From Anaerotignum propionicum DSM 1682 (lineage in GTDB: Bacteria; Bacillota; Clostridia; Lachnospirales; Anaerotignaceae): a stretch of 64,000 bases of DNA. The notes beneath the pieces were generated by a model. It made no database searches and was not told where the DNA came from. It saw only the letters and a program-made list of their open reading frames with translations. A program made the position numbers and the translations under genes. Numbering within the stretch: position 1 is the stretch's first letter; each line of letters begins with the position of its first letter. The DNA lies in assembly GCF_001561955.1 (NCBI RefSeq), contig NZ_CP014223.1:124001-188000 (forward strand). Reading direction: 5' to 3'. Positions 9,535 to 18,870 of this stretch are shown here, one piece after another.

Positions 9535-9972
9535 TCAAAATTTATCCATTAAAGCAATTGACATCAAAAGCCCGGCAATTTTAGCTGCTTGAGGATTTAA
9601 ATTTTCCCCTGTTGCATCTGTACTTCCGTCAGCACTTCTAGCCGCAAGGAGGCCGCCTTCTTGGGTTAAGCTGGTAACGCTTTGATTTACCCCCTGCAAG
9701 GAATTAATAAAAAGCAAAGAACGACAGATATCACGGATTTGCCCACGCCCACCTTCATCCAGAAAGGGTGCAATTGCTCTTAGAAGGGTAACTTCTTTTG
9801 GTGGATGTTCCACAGTAAATGATTTTTGGTCGCCGGCAGCTAACTGGATTTTCTGAATGTAGTTTTTCTCAATTGCTTCTCGTAAGGATGTAGACATCGC
9901 CAGAAAGTCTTTTTCCAGACCATCTGTTTGCTGAAGTGTTTTTGTCAATTCGTAAATCAAATTTCGTTCCAT
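9535..9972 (-). CDS. Uncharacterised protein translationally coupled to the split subtilase gene
   Basis: A 145-residue soluble protein, mostly helical, of no family I know. Its ATG overlaps the subtilase stop codon (TAATG), so it was built to be translated with the protease. It contains LLRAIAPFLDEGGRGQI followed by a helix, which matches LLRAVKPYLAPQDKMQI in the protein at 19213-19680, so the two are probably distant paralogues. In the present arrangement its natural promoter is more than 8 kb away, behind the inserted segment. Confidence 0.7.
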   Translation of the reverse strand: MERNLIYELTKTLQQTDGLEKDFLAMSTSLREAIEKNYIQKIQLAAGDQKSFTVEHPPKEVTLLRAIAPFLDEGGRGQIRDICRSLLFINSLQGVNQSVTSLTQEGGLLAARSADGSTDATGENLNPQAAKIAGLLMSIALMDKF

Positions 9973-10694
9973 TAAATAAAAACCACCTTTCCTGTTTGGT
10001 TCAGACAGGTACTTTGATCCAACAGTCCCCCATTTTCGGCTGCTATTTTCATTAGGGCCGCTTTAATTTCGTTGGGTCTGACATAAGGGAATCGTTCTAA
10101 CAGCAAAGAAGCTGCTCCGCTTACCAAGGGGGTGGCCATAGAGGCACCACTCATACTGATATAATTGGGATAAATAATATTTTCCCGGCTGCGGTTGGGC
10201 ATGCTGAACTTATAATCGGGGGAGAGAACAGAAACAATGTTTTCTCCGGGGGCCCAGATATCCGGCAGATTGGATGACTCCTTGGTAAAAAGGGAAAAAG
10301 GCTTATGTCGCGTAAAATAATCACGATCTTCCCAGGTCCCCACGGTAATTACCATGGGGCTGATGGGTGGCGGAGGCTGATAGCCTCTGCGTCCATCAGG
10401 ATTGCCTGCCGCGGCCACTACAACAATTCCTCTACGCCAGAGAACTTCAACGCTCTCCTTCAAAGGCTGATTCACCTTCCTGTCGTTGGAACCGATGGAT
10501 AAATTTACTACTCTTATATTATATTTTGCAGCATTGTCCATTATCCATCTTAATGCGGCAACAGCATGGGAGGAACTGCCTTGGCCGTTGCTGTCAAGAA
10601 TTTTTAGGGAAATAATATAAGCCTCAGGTGCAATTCCCCTGTAGCGGCCGTTGGAAAGGGTACCACTGCCACAGGCGATACCCGTGACATGGGT
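9972..10694 (-). pseudogene. Subtilisin-like serine protease, C-terminal fragment
   Basis: This fragment begins exactly at the catalytic-His motif (THVTGIACGSG). It continues through the oxyanion Asn region (VVVAAAGNPDG) and the catalytic Ser motif (MSGASMATPLVSGAASLLL), so two of three catalytic elements are here. The Asp and His part (LDTGI; NGHGTHVT) lies in the same orientation at 18871-19089. Joining the two at the shared ACATGGGT (as read on the plus strand) restores GHGTHVTGIACG with no frame change, giving a protease of about 312 residues. As it stands the fragment could start only at a GTG at 10697 and would lack Asp and the first part of the His motif. Confidence 0.92.
10687..10694. 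other. Left junction (attL-like) of the intervening element
   Basis: ACATGGGT, also at 18878-18885. One step further left both edges have CGT, separated by one mismatch, so 11 of 12 bases agree. It encodes the THV part of the catalytic His motif on the minus strand. Confidence 0.8.
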
Positions 10695-10774
10695 CACGTA
10701 TCTTTTCTGTTGCTTTTATATCTTAGTTGGGATAAAATAAAGGAGAAAAGAAATTTAAAATTGGGGGGACTTTT

Positions 10775-11044
10775 GTGAAAATATCTGAAAAGGGACAGAC
10801 GTTATTGGCAAATTATAAAAGATTTCAAAAAATTTATATCTTATTATTAGCCGTTGCCGCCATGAGTTTTGTTTTTTTGCATAATTATTTTTTCGCAGTT
10901 GCGTTGGCAGTGTTTACGTTTGTTTTGGAAACCAAGTATTATAAGTGTCCCCATTGTAAAAAGTCACTCAATAGCAGAAAGAAGATTGCCGAAGATAGCT
11001 GCTGTCCAAACTGTAACAAGTATATATTTAAAGATTTGGATTAA
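10775..11044 (+). CDS. Small membrane protein with C-terminal zinc ribbon
   Basis: 89 residues starting at GTG, preceded by GGGGGGA. One or two transmembrane segments (about residues 19-52) are followed by a CPHC...CPNC zinc-ribbon tail. Function unknown. It is the first gene inside the intervening element and is closed by its own terminator. Confidence 0.65.
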   Translation: MKISEKGQTLLANYKRFQKIYILLLAVAAMSFVFLHNYFFAVALAVFTFVLETKYYKCPHCKKSLNSRKKIAEDSCCPNCNKYIFKDLD

Positions 11045-11087
11045 AGAGTTGAAAAATAATAAATATTTCGCTATAAGAAAATTTCTT

Positions 11088-11114
11088 CCCGCAGCATTTT
11101 GCTGCGGGTGTTTT
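11088..11114 (+). terminator. Terminator after the zinc-ribbon protein gene
   Basis: CCCGCAGC (11088-11095) pairs with GCTGCGGG (11101-11108), followed by TGTTTT. The remaining ~300 bases to the recombinase gene show no gene. Confidence 0.88.
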
Positions 11115-11418
11115 ATTATTTGCTACAAGCTATTAACAGATGGCACTTACCTGTCTTTAGGGGTTATATAGACCTATTTGTAAATATAAAATCTTTTTTT
11201 CGCATAGTTTCCAATGATTAAGAATGAAACGGCAGGGTTTTATTCGTAATAATGTTTGCCTGATTCCCTTGCCCATTGCCAGAGGCATATCCATAGTTTT
11301 AAAAAGAGTAACTGTTACCTTAAGTTGCGTTTACTCCAGTTAAATTCTATATTTTTTGGGATATGTGAATACCCATAGGGTATATATTGATAGTAAGAAA
11401 GATTGAGGGGGCGGAGTG

Positions 11419-12333
11419 ATGCCCAAGGCAGCCTTATATTGCCGTCTCTCCGTAGAGGATGGAACGGGGGAAGAAAGCGAAAGCATAAGAAACCAACGGA
11501 TACTGCTCATTGCTTATGCCCAAAAAAATGGCTGGGAAATTTACGATGTTTATGAGGACGAGGATTATTCAGGCTTACGGGAGGATCGCCCAGCCTTTTG
11601 CCGCTTGATTCAGGATGCGAAGAATAAGAAGTTTGAGATAATCCTCTGTAAAACCCAATCACGCTTTACCCGCAGTGCGGCTACGGCGGAGATCTATTTG
11701 CATGAACGCTTTCCCTTGTGGGGTATCCGTTTTGTTACGGTAGTGGATGGAGTTGATACATCAAAAAAAGAGAATAAAAAGGCTAGGCAAATTAACAGCT
11801 TAGTAAATGAATGGTATTGTGAGGAGCTTTCAGAAAATATTCGCTCTGTACTTAGAAGAAAAATGGAATTGGGGCAGTTTCTGGGTAATTATGCACCCTA
11901 TGGTTATGAAAAGGATGCTTCCGACCGCCATCATTTGGTTGTTTTGGAGGCGGAAGCCAATGTGGTGCGATATATAGCAAAGTTGTATTTGTCTGGGTTA
12001 TCCTGCAAAAAAATAGCGGATCAGTTGACCCTTGAAAATATCCCCACTCCCTCTCAGGGAAAGCAAAAAAGGGGTCAGGATTTAGGTAGAGAAGCTTGTA
12101 ATCAATGGGGGGCTGGCACAGTAAGAAAAATATTAAAAAACCCTGTTTATCTGGGACATATGGTGCAGGGGAGAGAACAAAAAATTAGTTATAAATCCAA
12201 AAAAACCATGGAGCTTCCCAAGGAAAGCTGGATTATTGTGAAAAATACTCATGAACCGATTATAAGCGAGAAGGTTTTTGTAAAAGTTCAGAAAAAATTG
12301 TTGAAAAATAGACGAGGAAAACAAAGCGTTTGA
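11419..12333 (+). CDS. Serine recombinase, C-terminally short
   Basis: A resolvase N-terminal domain (YCRLSVEDG with the catalytic Ser, then SIRNQRILLIAYA, DEDYSGLREDRPAF, and TQSRFTRSA) is followed by a 'recombinase' domain (GYAPYGYEKD-like NYAPYGYEKD, AGTVRKILKNPVYLGHMVQG). At about 304 residues it is well below the 450-550 usual for large serine integrases. It stops where the zinc-ribbon and coiled-coil region should begin, only about 55 bases before the TPP riboswitch. ATG 11419 is preceded by GGGGGCGG; a GTG one codon earlier is possible. It may be inactive, or active only in part. Confidence 0.85.
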   Translation: MPKAALYCRLSVEDGTGEESESIRNQRILLIAYAQKNGWEIYDVYEDEDYSGLREDRPAFCRLIQDAKNKKFEIILCKTQSRFTRSAATAEIYLHERFPLWGIRFVTVVDGVDTSKKENKKARQINSLVNEWYCEELSENIRSVLRRKMELGQFLGNYAPYGYEKDASDRHHLVVLEAEANVVRYIAKLYLSGLSCKKIADQLTLENIPTPSQGKQKRGQDLGREACNQWGAGTVRKILKNPVYLGHMVQGREQKISYKSKKTMELPKESWIIVKNTHEPIISEKVFVKVQKKLLKNRRGKQSV

Positions 12334-12387
12334 CAACGGGATACCCCTGTGATATTCTAAAAAATAGGAAGCAATTCCGTTATTTGA

Positions 12388-12475
12388 AAATGGGAGCTTG
12401 TAGGCAGGCTGAGAGGAAGTACCGATACTTCGACCGTAAACCTGATTTGGATAATGCCAACGTAGGGACATACTT
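12388..12475 (+). ncRNA. TPP riboswitch (THI element)
   Basis: It contains the conserved segments GGGAGC, GGCTGAGAGG, GACCG, AACCTGATTTGGATAATGCC and CGTAGGGA in the correct order. It precedes thiM-thiE, and an intrinsic terminator follows at 12486-12513, so TPP binding should switch transcription off. Confidence 0.96.
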
Positions 12476-12485
12476 CGTTTATGAA

Positions 12486-12513
12486 GACACTCCCGTGGGG
12501 AGTGTCTTTTTTT
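12486..12513 (+). terminator. Riboswitch-controlled terminator
   Basis: GACACTCCC pairs with GGGAGTGTC, followed by T7, directly after the TPP aptamer. From here to thiM (12514-12744) no gene is visible. Confidence 0.92.
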
Positions 12514-12744
12514 AACGGACATATGGGTGTGAATAAATTGAATTTAAGTACATAGGGAAAACAGAGGTTTTATAAAACCAAGAGGTATTGAGATGCCCTG
12601 TTTTCTTGGTATGACAAAGCCTATTTTGGGAATTTTCTACGGAAAAAATATCTTTCCCAGCACTGTCCGTTATCAATAAAACCATAATCAATTTTACGAA
12701 GGGTTCCACTGGAAAATCCGATGAATTTTTTAGGAGGAATAGCG

Positions 12745-13575
12745 ATGGAGAAGAATTTAATTCAGAATGTAAGGGAAACTATGCCACTTGTGCATAATAT
12801 CACCAACTACGTTACAGTAAATGACGTAGCTAATATTTTATTGGCTTGTGGTGGTTCTCCTATTATGGCAGATGACGCAGGGGAAGCGGCAGAAATTACA
12901 AGTATTTGCGGAGGCCTAAATATCAATATTGGTACGTTAAATGCCCGTACCATTGAATCAATGCTTTTAGCAGGGAAAAGAGCCAATGAGCTGGGACATG
13001 TTACTGTTTTGGACCCTGTAGGTGCCGGTGCATCGAAATTACGTACGGATACGGCAATCCGTCTTTTGGAAGAGGTGCGGTTTTCTGTAATACGAGGGAA
13101 TGTTTCGGAGCTGAAGGCTCTTTGGAGTAAAGAAGGCACAACTAAAGGAGTAGATGCGGACATTGCTGATCGTGTAACAGAGGAGAATTTGGATGAGATG
13201 GTTCAGTTTGCCAAACTGCTCAGTGGGAAAACAGGTGCAGTGATTGCAATGACTGGGGCAATTGATATTGTTGCTGATGGCGAAAAGGCATATGCAATTC
13301 GTAACGGGAATCCTTTGATGTCCAAAATAACGGGGACTGGTTGTATGCTCAGCGGTGTAGTAGCAGCGTACTGTGTGGCAAATTCCAATCATTTATTGGA
13401 TGCTGCAGCAGCAGCGGTAGTGGCAATGGGGCTTTGCGGTGAAATCGCATTGAAAAGATTAAAGGAATCAAAATTAAATGGTACCTCATCCTATCGCACC
13501 TATATTATTGATGCAATGAGTAATCTGACTGATGAGATTTTAGAGGAGGGAATGAAAATTGAAGTTAGATCGTGA
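12745..13575 (+). CDS. thiM: Hydroxyethylthiazole kinase
   Basis: A 276-residue ribokinase-fold enzyme that phosphorylates 4-methyl-5-(2-hydroxyethyl)thiazole in thiamine salvage. Visible motifs are PLVHNITNYVTVNDVAN, PVGAGASKLRT and the anion-hole/catalytic segment ITGTGCMLSG. I chose ATG 12745 because AGGAGG (12732-12737) sits seven bases before it; an ATG at 12721 has no site. It overlaps thiE by 17 bases and is controlled by the TPP riboswitch. Confidence 0.96.
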   Translation: MEKNLIQNVRETMPLVHNITNYVTVNDVANILLACGGSPIMADDAGEAAEITSICGGLNINIGTLNARTIESMLLAGKRANELGHVTVLDPVGAGASKLRTDTAIRLLEEVRFSVIRGNVSELKALWSKEGTTKGVDADIADRVTEENLDEMVQFAKLLSGKTGAVIAMTGAIDIVADGEKAYAIRNGNPLMSKITGTGCMLSGVVAAYCVANSNHLLDAAAAAVVAMGLCGEIALKRLKESKLNGTSSYRTYIIDAMSNLTDEILEEGMKIEVRS

Positions 13576-14200
13576 AAGCTTGTTATTATATGCAGTAACT
13601 GACCGCGCTTGGTTACATGGAAGAAAGCTTGCAGAGGATGTGGAGAAAGCTTTGCTGGGCGGTGCTACCTTTGTGCAACTTAGGGAAAAAGACGCTTCTT
13701 TTGAGGAGTTTCTGGAGCAGGCTCAGGAAGTGAAAAAAGTTTGTAAAAAATATAACGTTCCTTTCGTGATTAATGATAATATTGAGGTGGCTTTAGCCGT
13801 TAATGCTGATGGTATCCATGTGGGGCAGAGTGATATGGAGGCTGGCAGTGTTCGTGAAAAGTTGGGAAAGGATAAAATCATCGGTGTATCCACCCGTACT
13901 GTGGAGGAAGCTCTTCTTGCCCAAGAGAGAGGTGCTGACTATTTGGGCGTTGGGGCTATGTTTCAGACCTCTACCAAATTGGATGCTGCGGATGTAACCT
14001 TTGAGGAGCTAAAGGCGATTTGCGCGGCGGTGGAGATACCCGTTGTTGCCATTGGCGGAATCAGCAATCATAATGTGGCGGAGCTTGGGGGAACGGGCAT
14101 TGACGGTGTTGCTGTGGTTTCAGCAATATTTGCGGCAGAGGATATTCGAAAAGCCACATCAGAAATGAAACAGAATTTGGAAAGTGTTGTAAAAGCATAA
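13559..14200 (+). CDS. thiE: Thiamine-phosphate synthase
   Basis: A 213-residue TIM-barrel enzyme joining HMP-PP and thiazole phosphate to thiamine monophosphate. Motifs include LREKDASFEEF, INDNIEVALAVNADGIHVGQSD, YLGVGAMFQTSTK and VAIGGISNHN. It begins with TTG eight bases after GGAGGG, inside the end of thiM, so the two are translationally coupled. With thiM it forms a salvage pair. No thiD or thiamine transporter accompanies them here. Confidence 0.95.
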   Translation: MKLDRESLLLYAVTDRAWLHGRKLAEDVEKALLGGATFVQLREKDASFEEFLEQAQEVKKVCKKYNVPFVINDNIEVALAVNADGIHVGQSDMEAGSVREKLGKDKIIGVSTRTVEEALLAQERGADYLGVGAMFQTSTKLDAADVTFEELKAICAAVEIPVVAIGGISNHNVAELGGTGIDGVAVVSAIFAAEDIRKATSEMKQNLESVVKA

Positions 14201-14353
14201 GAAGATGATTTATCGTGACCAAAATTCTGAAAAAGAAACTGTGGTAAAAGAGTGACCTTTTAGTCTAAGAAAAAGGAACGCGGTGAGGCAGACAAAGTTG
14301 TAACAATGCTTGGTTAATAGTATGTTATGAAATTAACATATATATAATGAAGA

Positions 14354-14399
14354 AAGGTCGCACATAAGAGACATCTTATTGTACGGCCTTTTGTTTTTT
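14354..14399. terminator. Hairpin between thiE and the GntR gene
   Basis: AAGGTCG...CGGCCTT form the outer stem and ATAAGAG...CTTAT the inner stem, followed by TTGTTTTTT. It lies between convergent genes and probably ends both. Confidence 0.75.
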
Positions 14400-14424
14400 A
14401 CAGCAGAAGATTTAATACAAATTT

Positions 14425-15138
14425 TTATTCATTTGCTAAAACCATTTGATTAACCTTAAAAATTAGCTGTAAAGCACGTCTGGAATTTTCGATGTGGGTT
14501 TTCACTGCACGATTTAACCCATCCAAATCTGCAGCAAAGGCCGCTTTCAATATCTCCTCATGCTCAGCAACGCATTCGCAGTCCCGATAATGGGGCTGAT
14601 TCAGGTATGTACCCGTTGCGTAGGTAAAGGGCTGTAAGTTGATGAAAACATCAACGGCCTTTTGATTTCCCGACGCAGTTAGAAATAGCGTGTGAAATTC
14701 TAGATCCATAGAAAAATATCTTTCCGGATGAAGAGAGGATTCACTAGCCTGAACAAATTTTTTTTGTGCTTCAAGGTTATCAACCAGCTGCTGACGCAGA
14801 CTATCATTATAGTTCAAGGTTGAAATAATATCCTTGGTAAAAAAGGTATCCATCATCAAGCGCATATCAAATATGTCATTTAGCTCATGAGGGGTTAGCG
14901 CACGCACGCTCATACCTTTATTGGGTATGTTGATTACCATTTTCTCATCGGCCAAACGTTGCAGTGCCTGCTTCACAGGTGTGTCACTCACGTTATACTT
15001 TCTCGCCAATTCTTTAATATTCAATTTTTCCCCGGGTGAATACCCTTTTTTTGTGATGCTGTTTTTTAGATCTTGGTAAATTTGATTTGCCAATGTGCTT
15101 TTTTTGCTTTCTAATGTTTGTGCGTTCTTCTCCTCCAC
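14425..15138 (-). CDS. GntR-family regulator, FCD (FadR) subfamily
   Basis: 237 residues. An N-terminal winged helix (LANQIYQDLKNSITKKGYSPGEKLNIKELARKYNVSDTPVKQAL) is followed by an all-helical FCD ligand domain (about residues 85-225). FCD regulators usually repress catabolic or uptake genes until an organic-acid ligand binds. It is divergent from the TRAP operon, so that operon is the likely target. Several inverted repeats lie in the shared control region. Confidence 0.9.
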   Translation of the reverse strand: MEEKNAQTLESKKSTLANQIYQDLKNSITKKGYSPGEKLNIKELARKYNVSDTPVKQALQRLADEKMVINIPNKGMSVRALTPHELNDIFDMRLMMDTFFTKDIISTLNYNDSLRQQLVDNLEAQKKFVQASESSLHPERYFSMDLEFHTLFLTASGNQKAVDVFINLQPFTYATGTYLNQPHYRDCECVAEHEEILKAAFAADLDGLNRAVKTHIENSRRALQLIFKVNQMVLANE

Positions 15139-15492
15139 AATCGTTCCCCGTCCTCACGTTCATGATTAAGTTACTTCATTTTCATCTTTTCCCCATAAAA
15201 GAGTATACATCAGAAACGAAAAAAAATCTACTTTTTCTCCCGAAAACATGAAAAAATAAGGGTTTTTTTAAAATCGCCAAAAAAAACCAAAAAATAAGAC
15301 ATTTATTTTTAAAAATACAACATTTATTAGTTATTATAAATTTATTAGATGACAAAATAAGACCTTGATTTTTGTGCAATAATATTAGATTAGAGTATAA
15401 ATATGGTATAAAGATTAAAATTTCAGTAAAATATCATGAAAATACGATTTGAAATTACCGTTTTAGAGACTTTTATTCGTCTTTATTACGGA
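15139..15492. other. AT-rich control region between the GntR gene and the TRAP operon
   Basis: About 350 bases of very AT-rich DNA with poly-A/poly-T runs. It must hold the leftward GntR promoter. No coding frame is convincing. Confidence 0.5.
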
Positions 15493-15521
15493 TTGACTAC
15501 AAAAAAATGAATATTTATAAT
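15493..15521 (+). promoter_or_regulatory. Sigma-A promoter of the TRAP operon
   Basis: TTGACT (15493-15498) and TATAAT (15516-15521) with 17-base spacing. A hairpin follows in the leader (AAGATGATTA near 15528 with TAATCATCTT near 15564) and may serve as operator or attenuator. Confidence 0.8.
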
Positions 15522-15690
15522 AGAAAAAGATGATTAATTGTTTTAAAAAGAAGTTTTTTTGTGAAGTAATCATCTTGTATCCTCGGCCGGGACTACATAG
15601 TAAGTACAACAAAAGATGATTCCAAAAACGCTTTTTTTTGTTTTTGGGGAGAGAAAACCGGAAACTGTTCAATATTTAGGAGGGAAATCT

Positions 15691-16828
15691 ATGTTGAAAA
15701 GAGGGATAGCTGCTGCATTGGCAACAGTTATGGCGCTAGGACTCACTGCATGTGGGGAAAAGCCTCAGGATACAAAAACAGGTGACTCTAAAACTCCTGC
15801 AACGCCCACGGGTTTTGTGGAAGCAAAGGTTGAGCCTGATAATTTTGATTCAGGCGTAGAACTGAAGCCTGATTGCTATCGTTTTATTTATGCGTTAGGT
15901 AATGCACCTGCAACAATCGACGCAGCTAAGTATTTTAAAATGCGTCTTGAGCAGGAAAGCGACGGTGCATTAAGTTGTGATATTTATACTGACAACGTTT
16001 TAGGCAGCGAGCGTGAATTATTGGAAGGCTGTCAATTTGGGAATTATGATATCGTATTGGCTACAAATGCAACAGTAGCATCTTTTAGTAATGATATTTT
16101 CTGTTTAGATATTCCCTGGTTATATGATAATAAGCAACAAGTTTATGAAGTGCTTGACGGCGTTTTAGGGGATACCCTTGCTGCAGGTCTTGAAGATAAA
16201 GGATTTAAGCTTTTACAGTTCCAGGAAAACTCCTTCCGTACCTTAACAACCTCTGATAGAAAGGTTGAAAAGGTTTCCGACCTGAAAGGGTTGAAAATCC
16301 GTATTATGGAGAACGAATTACAGTTGGCGCAGTGGAAGAGCTATGGAGCAAACCCTACACCTATGGCATTTACAGAATTGTTTACTGCCTTACAGCAGCA
16401 CACAGTAGATGGTCAGGATAATTGGTGCGGAGTTAACATGGCAGACAAAGTTCTGTGAAGTACAAAAATTCTATACATACACAAAGCATATTTACTCCCC
16501 TTATCTGATTCTGATGAGTAAGGAAAAATTTGAAAAGCTGAACCCGGAACAACAGGAAATCGTATTGAAGGTTTCTGATGAAGCTGTAAAATATGAACGT
16601 GAAAGATGTTCCCAATACGAAGCGGCTGCTCTGGAAAACATCAAAAACTACCCCGGTATGACCTTTACAGAGTTAACACCGGAAGCAGTGGAAGAGTTTA
16701 AGGCTGCATGCGTTGGCGTTAAAGATTTGGCTTACAAAAAAGTTACTAATCCGGAAGTCGTAGACTTACTGTATAGCGAGGTAGAAAAGGCGAAAGCAAA
16801 ATATCCCGCTGAAGGGTCAGCTTCGTAA
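15691..16828 (+). pseudogene. TRAP transporter solute-binding protein DctP, broken by a frameshift
   Basis: It starts as a lipoprotein (MLKRGIAAALATVMALGLTAC, lipobox LTAC) and runs as a typical DctP through VDGQDNW before stopping at 16458. The C-terminal part (KFCEVQKFYTYTKHIYSPY...) continues in the next frame to 16828. Removing one G near 16450 would give ADKFCEVQK and restore one protein of about 378 residues. This is either a recent loss-of-function mutation or a sequencing error. The intact protein would capture a carboxylate outside the membrane for the DctQM permease. Confidence 0.88.
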
Positions 16829-16848
16829 TTAAGAGGGGAGGCAAGAAA

Positions 16849-17337
16849 ATGAAATTCTTTAATGATCATTTGGAAGAATTTTTTATTATTCCTTTGATGT
16901 TTTTAATGAGTATCATCATTGGTATTCAGGTTGTTATGCGTTATGTATTCCAGAATTCCTTGGTTTGGTCAGAGGAATTGTCCAGATATATGTTTATTTG
17001 GTTAATTTATTTTGCAGTAAGCTATACTGCTCGTCGTGAAAAGCACATTCGTATTGATGCGGCGATTAATTTATACCCAAAGAAACTGAGACCTTATATC
17101 GAAATTTTAAGTGAACTGATTGTTTTGGGCTTCTCTGTATTTATTGCAGTGACAGCGATTACAGTATTCCATAAAATCACATGGAGCGGTCAGCTCTCTC
17201 CTGCTATGCGTATTCCTATGCAGTATGTGTATGCGGCACCTTTGGTTGGTTTTGTTTTAACTGCTATTCGCCAAGTTCAATGTATTTTAAGAAGAATAAA
17301 AGCGATTAAGAATCATGAGGAGGTGGCGGAAGCATGA
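16849..17337 (+). CDS. TRAP transporter small permease subunit (DctQ)
   Basis: 162 residues with four transmembrane helices and the DctQ signature WSEELSRYMFIWLIYFAVSYTARREKHIRID split over helices 2-3. It bridges the binding protein and the large permease. The ATG follows GAGGGGAGG; the gene overlaps dctM by four bases (ATGA). Confidence 0.93.
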   Translation: MKFFNDHLEEFFIIPLMFLMSIIIGIQVVMRYVFQNSLVWSEELSRYMFIWLIYFAVSYTARREKHIRIDAAINLYPKKLRPYIEILSELIVLGFSVFIAVTAITVFHKITWSGQLSPAMRIPMQYVYAAPLVGFVLTAIRQVQCILRRIKAIKNHEEVAEA

Positions 17338-18623
17338 CAAGTGGTATTGCTCTTGTTGTTTTTGGTGCACTGATTGTATCCTTGGTTTTGACCGTTCCCA
17401 TCGGCTTTTCATTGGGTATTGCATCATTATCATATATTTTATACACAAAACAGCTGACATTTGGATTTATTACACAGAACCTTGTAACTGGTGCAGACTC
17501 TTTCCCCATTATGGCGATTCCGTTTTTCGTTTTTGCCGGTGAATTAATGGGAGGTGGCGGTATCTCCCGCAGACTGTTGAATGTAGCTAACGTTTATTTT
17601 GGTCGTATCCAAGGTGGTTTGGCTATCGTAACGGTAGTTGTATGTATGTTCTTTGCGGCGATTTCCGGTTCCGGTCCTGCAACCGTTGCGGCGGTAGGCG
17701 GTATGGTTGTTCCTACCATGATACAAAAAGGATATGACAAAAAGTTTGTATTAGCTCTGATTGCTGCGGCAGGTTCTATCGGTGTTATTATTCCTCCCAG
17801 TATCCCTATGGTTGTTTACAGCGTTACCACAAACAGCTCTGTAAGTAAGTTGTTTATGGCAGGCTTTATTCCCGGTATTATTATTGGTATTGTTTTGATT
17901 GGTTATTCCTATTACTATGCTAGAAAAATGGGATACAAGGGTGATACTGAGCCATTTTCTGTGAAAAGAGCAGTGAAAGAAACCTGGGATGCGAAATGGG
18001 CTCTCCTTTCTCCTGTAATTATTTTGGGTGGTATTTACGGTGGTATCTTTACACCAACAGAAGCAGCAGCTGTTTCTGTAATCTACAGCTTGGTTATCGG
18101 CTGTCTGGTTTATAAAGAAATGAATTTTAAGCAGTTATTGAATGTTACAAAAAATGCTTGTGAAACAACAGCAACCATTTTGATCGTTATCGGTTGTGCT
18201 GCAGGTTTCTCCAAGGTTCTTACTTTGGGACGTATTCCTACAACAGTAGCAACCTTCTTAACATCTTTGACAGATAGCAAGATTATTATTCTCTTGTTAA
18301 TCAACGTATTGTTGTTGATTGTTGGTTGTTTTATGGAGACCTTATGTGCGATTATGATTTTGGCTCCTATTCTGTTCCCTGTGGTAACAGCAATGGGTGT
18401 TGACGTAACACACTTTGGTATTATTATGGTAGTTAACTTGGCAATCGGCTTCATCACACCTCCTTTGGGCGTAAACTTGTTCGTCGCCTCCCGTGTTGGT
18501 GAAACTACGTTGGATAATGTTATAAAGGGTATTATACCTTTCTTGGTTTTGATGATTGTCACATTGTTGTTAATTACTTATGTGCCAGCAATCTCCCTGT
18601 TCTTGCCTAGCATATTATCTTAA
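17334..18623 (+). CDS. TRAP transporter large permease subunit (DctM)
   Basis: 429 residues, about 12 membrane segments, with the DctM motif AAISGSGPATVAAVG and IIPPSIPMVVYSV. It is the channel subunit that drives solute uptake with Na+ or H+. It is the last gene of the operon and of the intervening element. The substrate cannot be told from sequence; C4-dicarboxylates or sugar acids are usual for this class. Confidence 0.95.
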   Translation: MTSGIALVVFGALIVSLVLTVPIGFSLGIASLSYILYTKQLTFGFITQNLVTGADSFPIMAIPFFVFAGELMGGGGISRRLLNVANVYFGRIQGGLAIVTVVVCMFFAAISGSGPATVAAVGGMVVPTMIQKGYDKKFVLALIAAAGSIGVIIPPSIPMVVYSVTTNSSVSKLFMAGFIPGIIIGIVLIGYSYYYARKMGYKGDTEPFSVKRAVKETWDAKWALLSPVIILGGIYGGIFTPTEAAAVSVIYSLVIGCLVYKEMNFKQLLNVTKNACETTATILIVIGCAAGFSKVLTLGRIPTTVATFLTSLTDSKIIILLLINVLLLIVGCFMETLCAIMILAPILFPVVTAMGVDVTHFGIIMVVNLAIGFITPPLGVNLFVASRVGETTLDNVIKGIIPFLVLMIVTLLLITYVPAISLFLPSILS

Positions 18624-18796
18624 GGCATAGAAAGCCCGAAAGGAAGTTATGGGTTATGGTTTTTGTAAATAAGGCAAAGGATCGCTTGCTTGACTGCGCG
18701 GTTATCTTATTTGCTGCAATTTGTATGTTCTACTATTATTAATTTACGGTGTCCCCTATCTTATGATAGTTGAGACTCATATTGAACTCCGGAAAA

Positions 18797-18832
18797 GCCC
18801 TCTTTCTGAAAAGGAAGAGGGCTCTTCGTTTT
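18797..18832 (+). terminator. Terminator of the TRAP operon
   Basis: GCCCTCTT (18797-18804) pairs with AAGAGGGC (18815-18822), then TTCGTTTT. It lies about 45 bases inside the right edge of the intervening element. The 170 bases between dctM and the hairpin hold no credible gene. Confidence 0.85.
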
Positions 18833-18870
18833 CCCAAAACACATTTTTTATGCCAGATTCACATTTTCAA

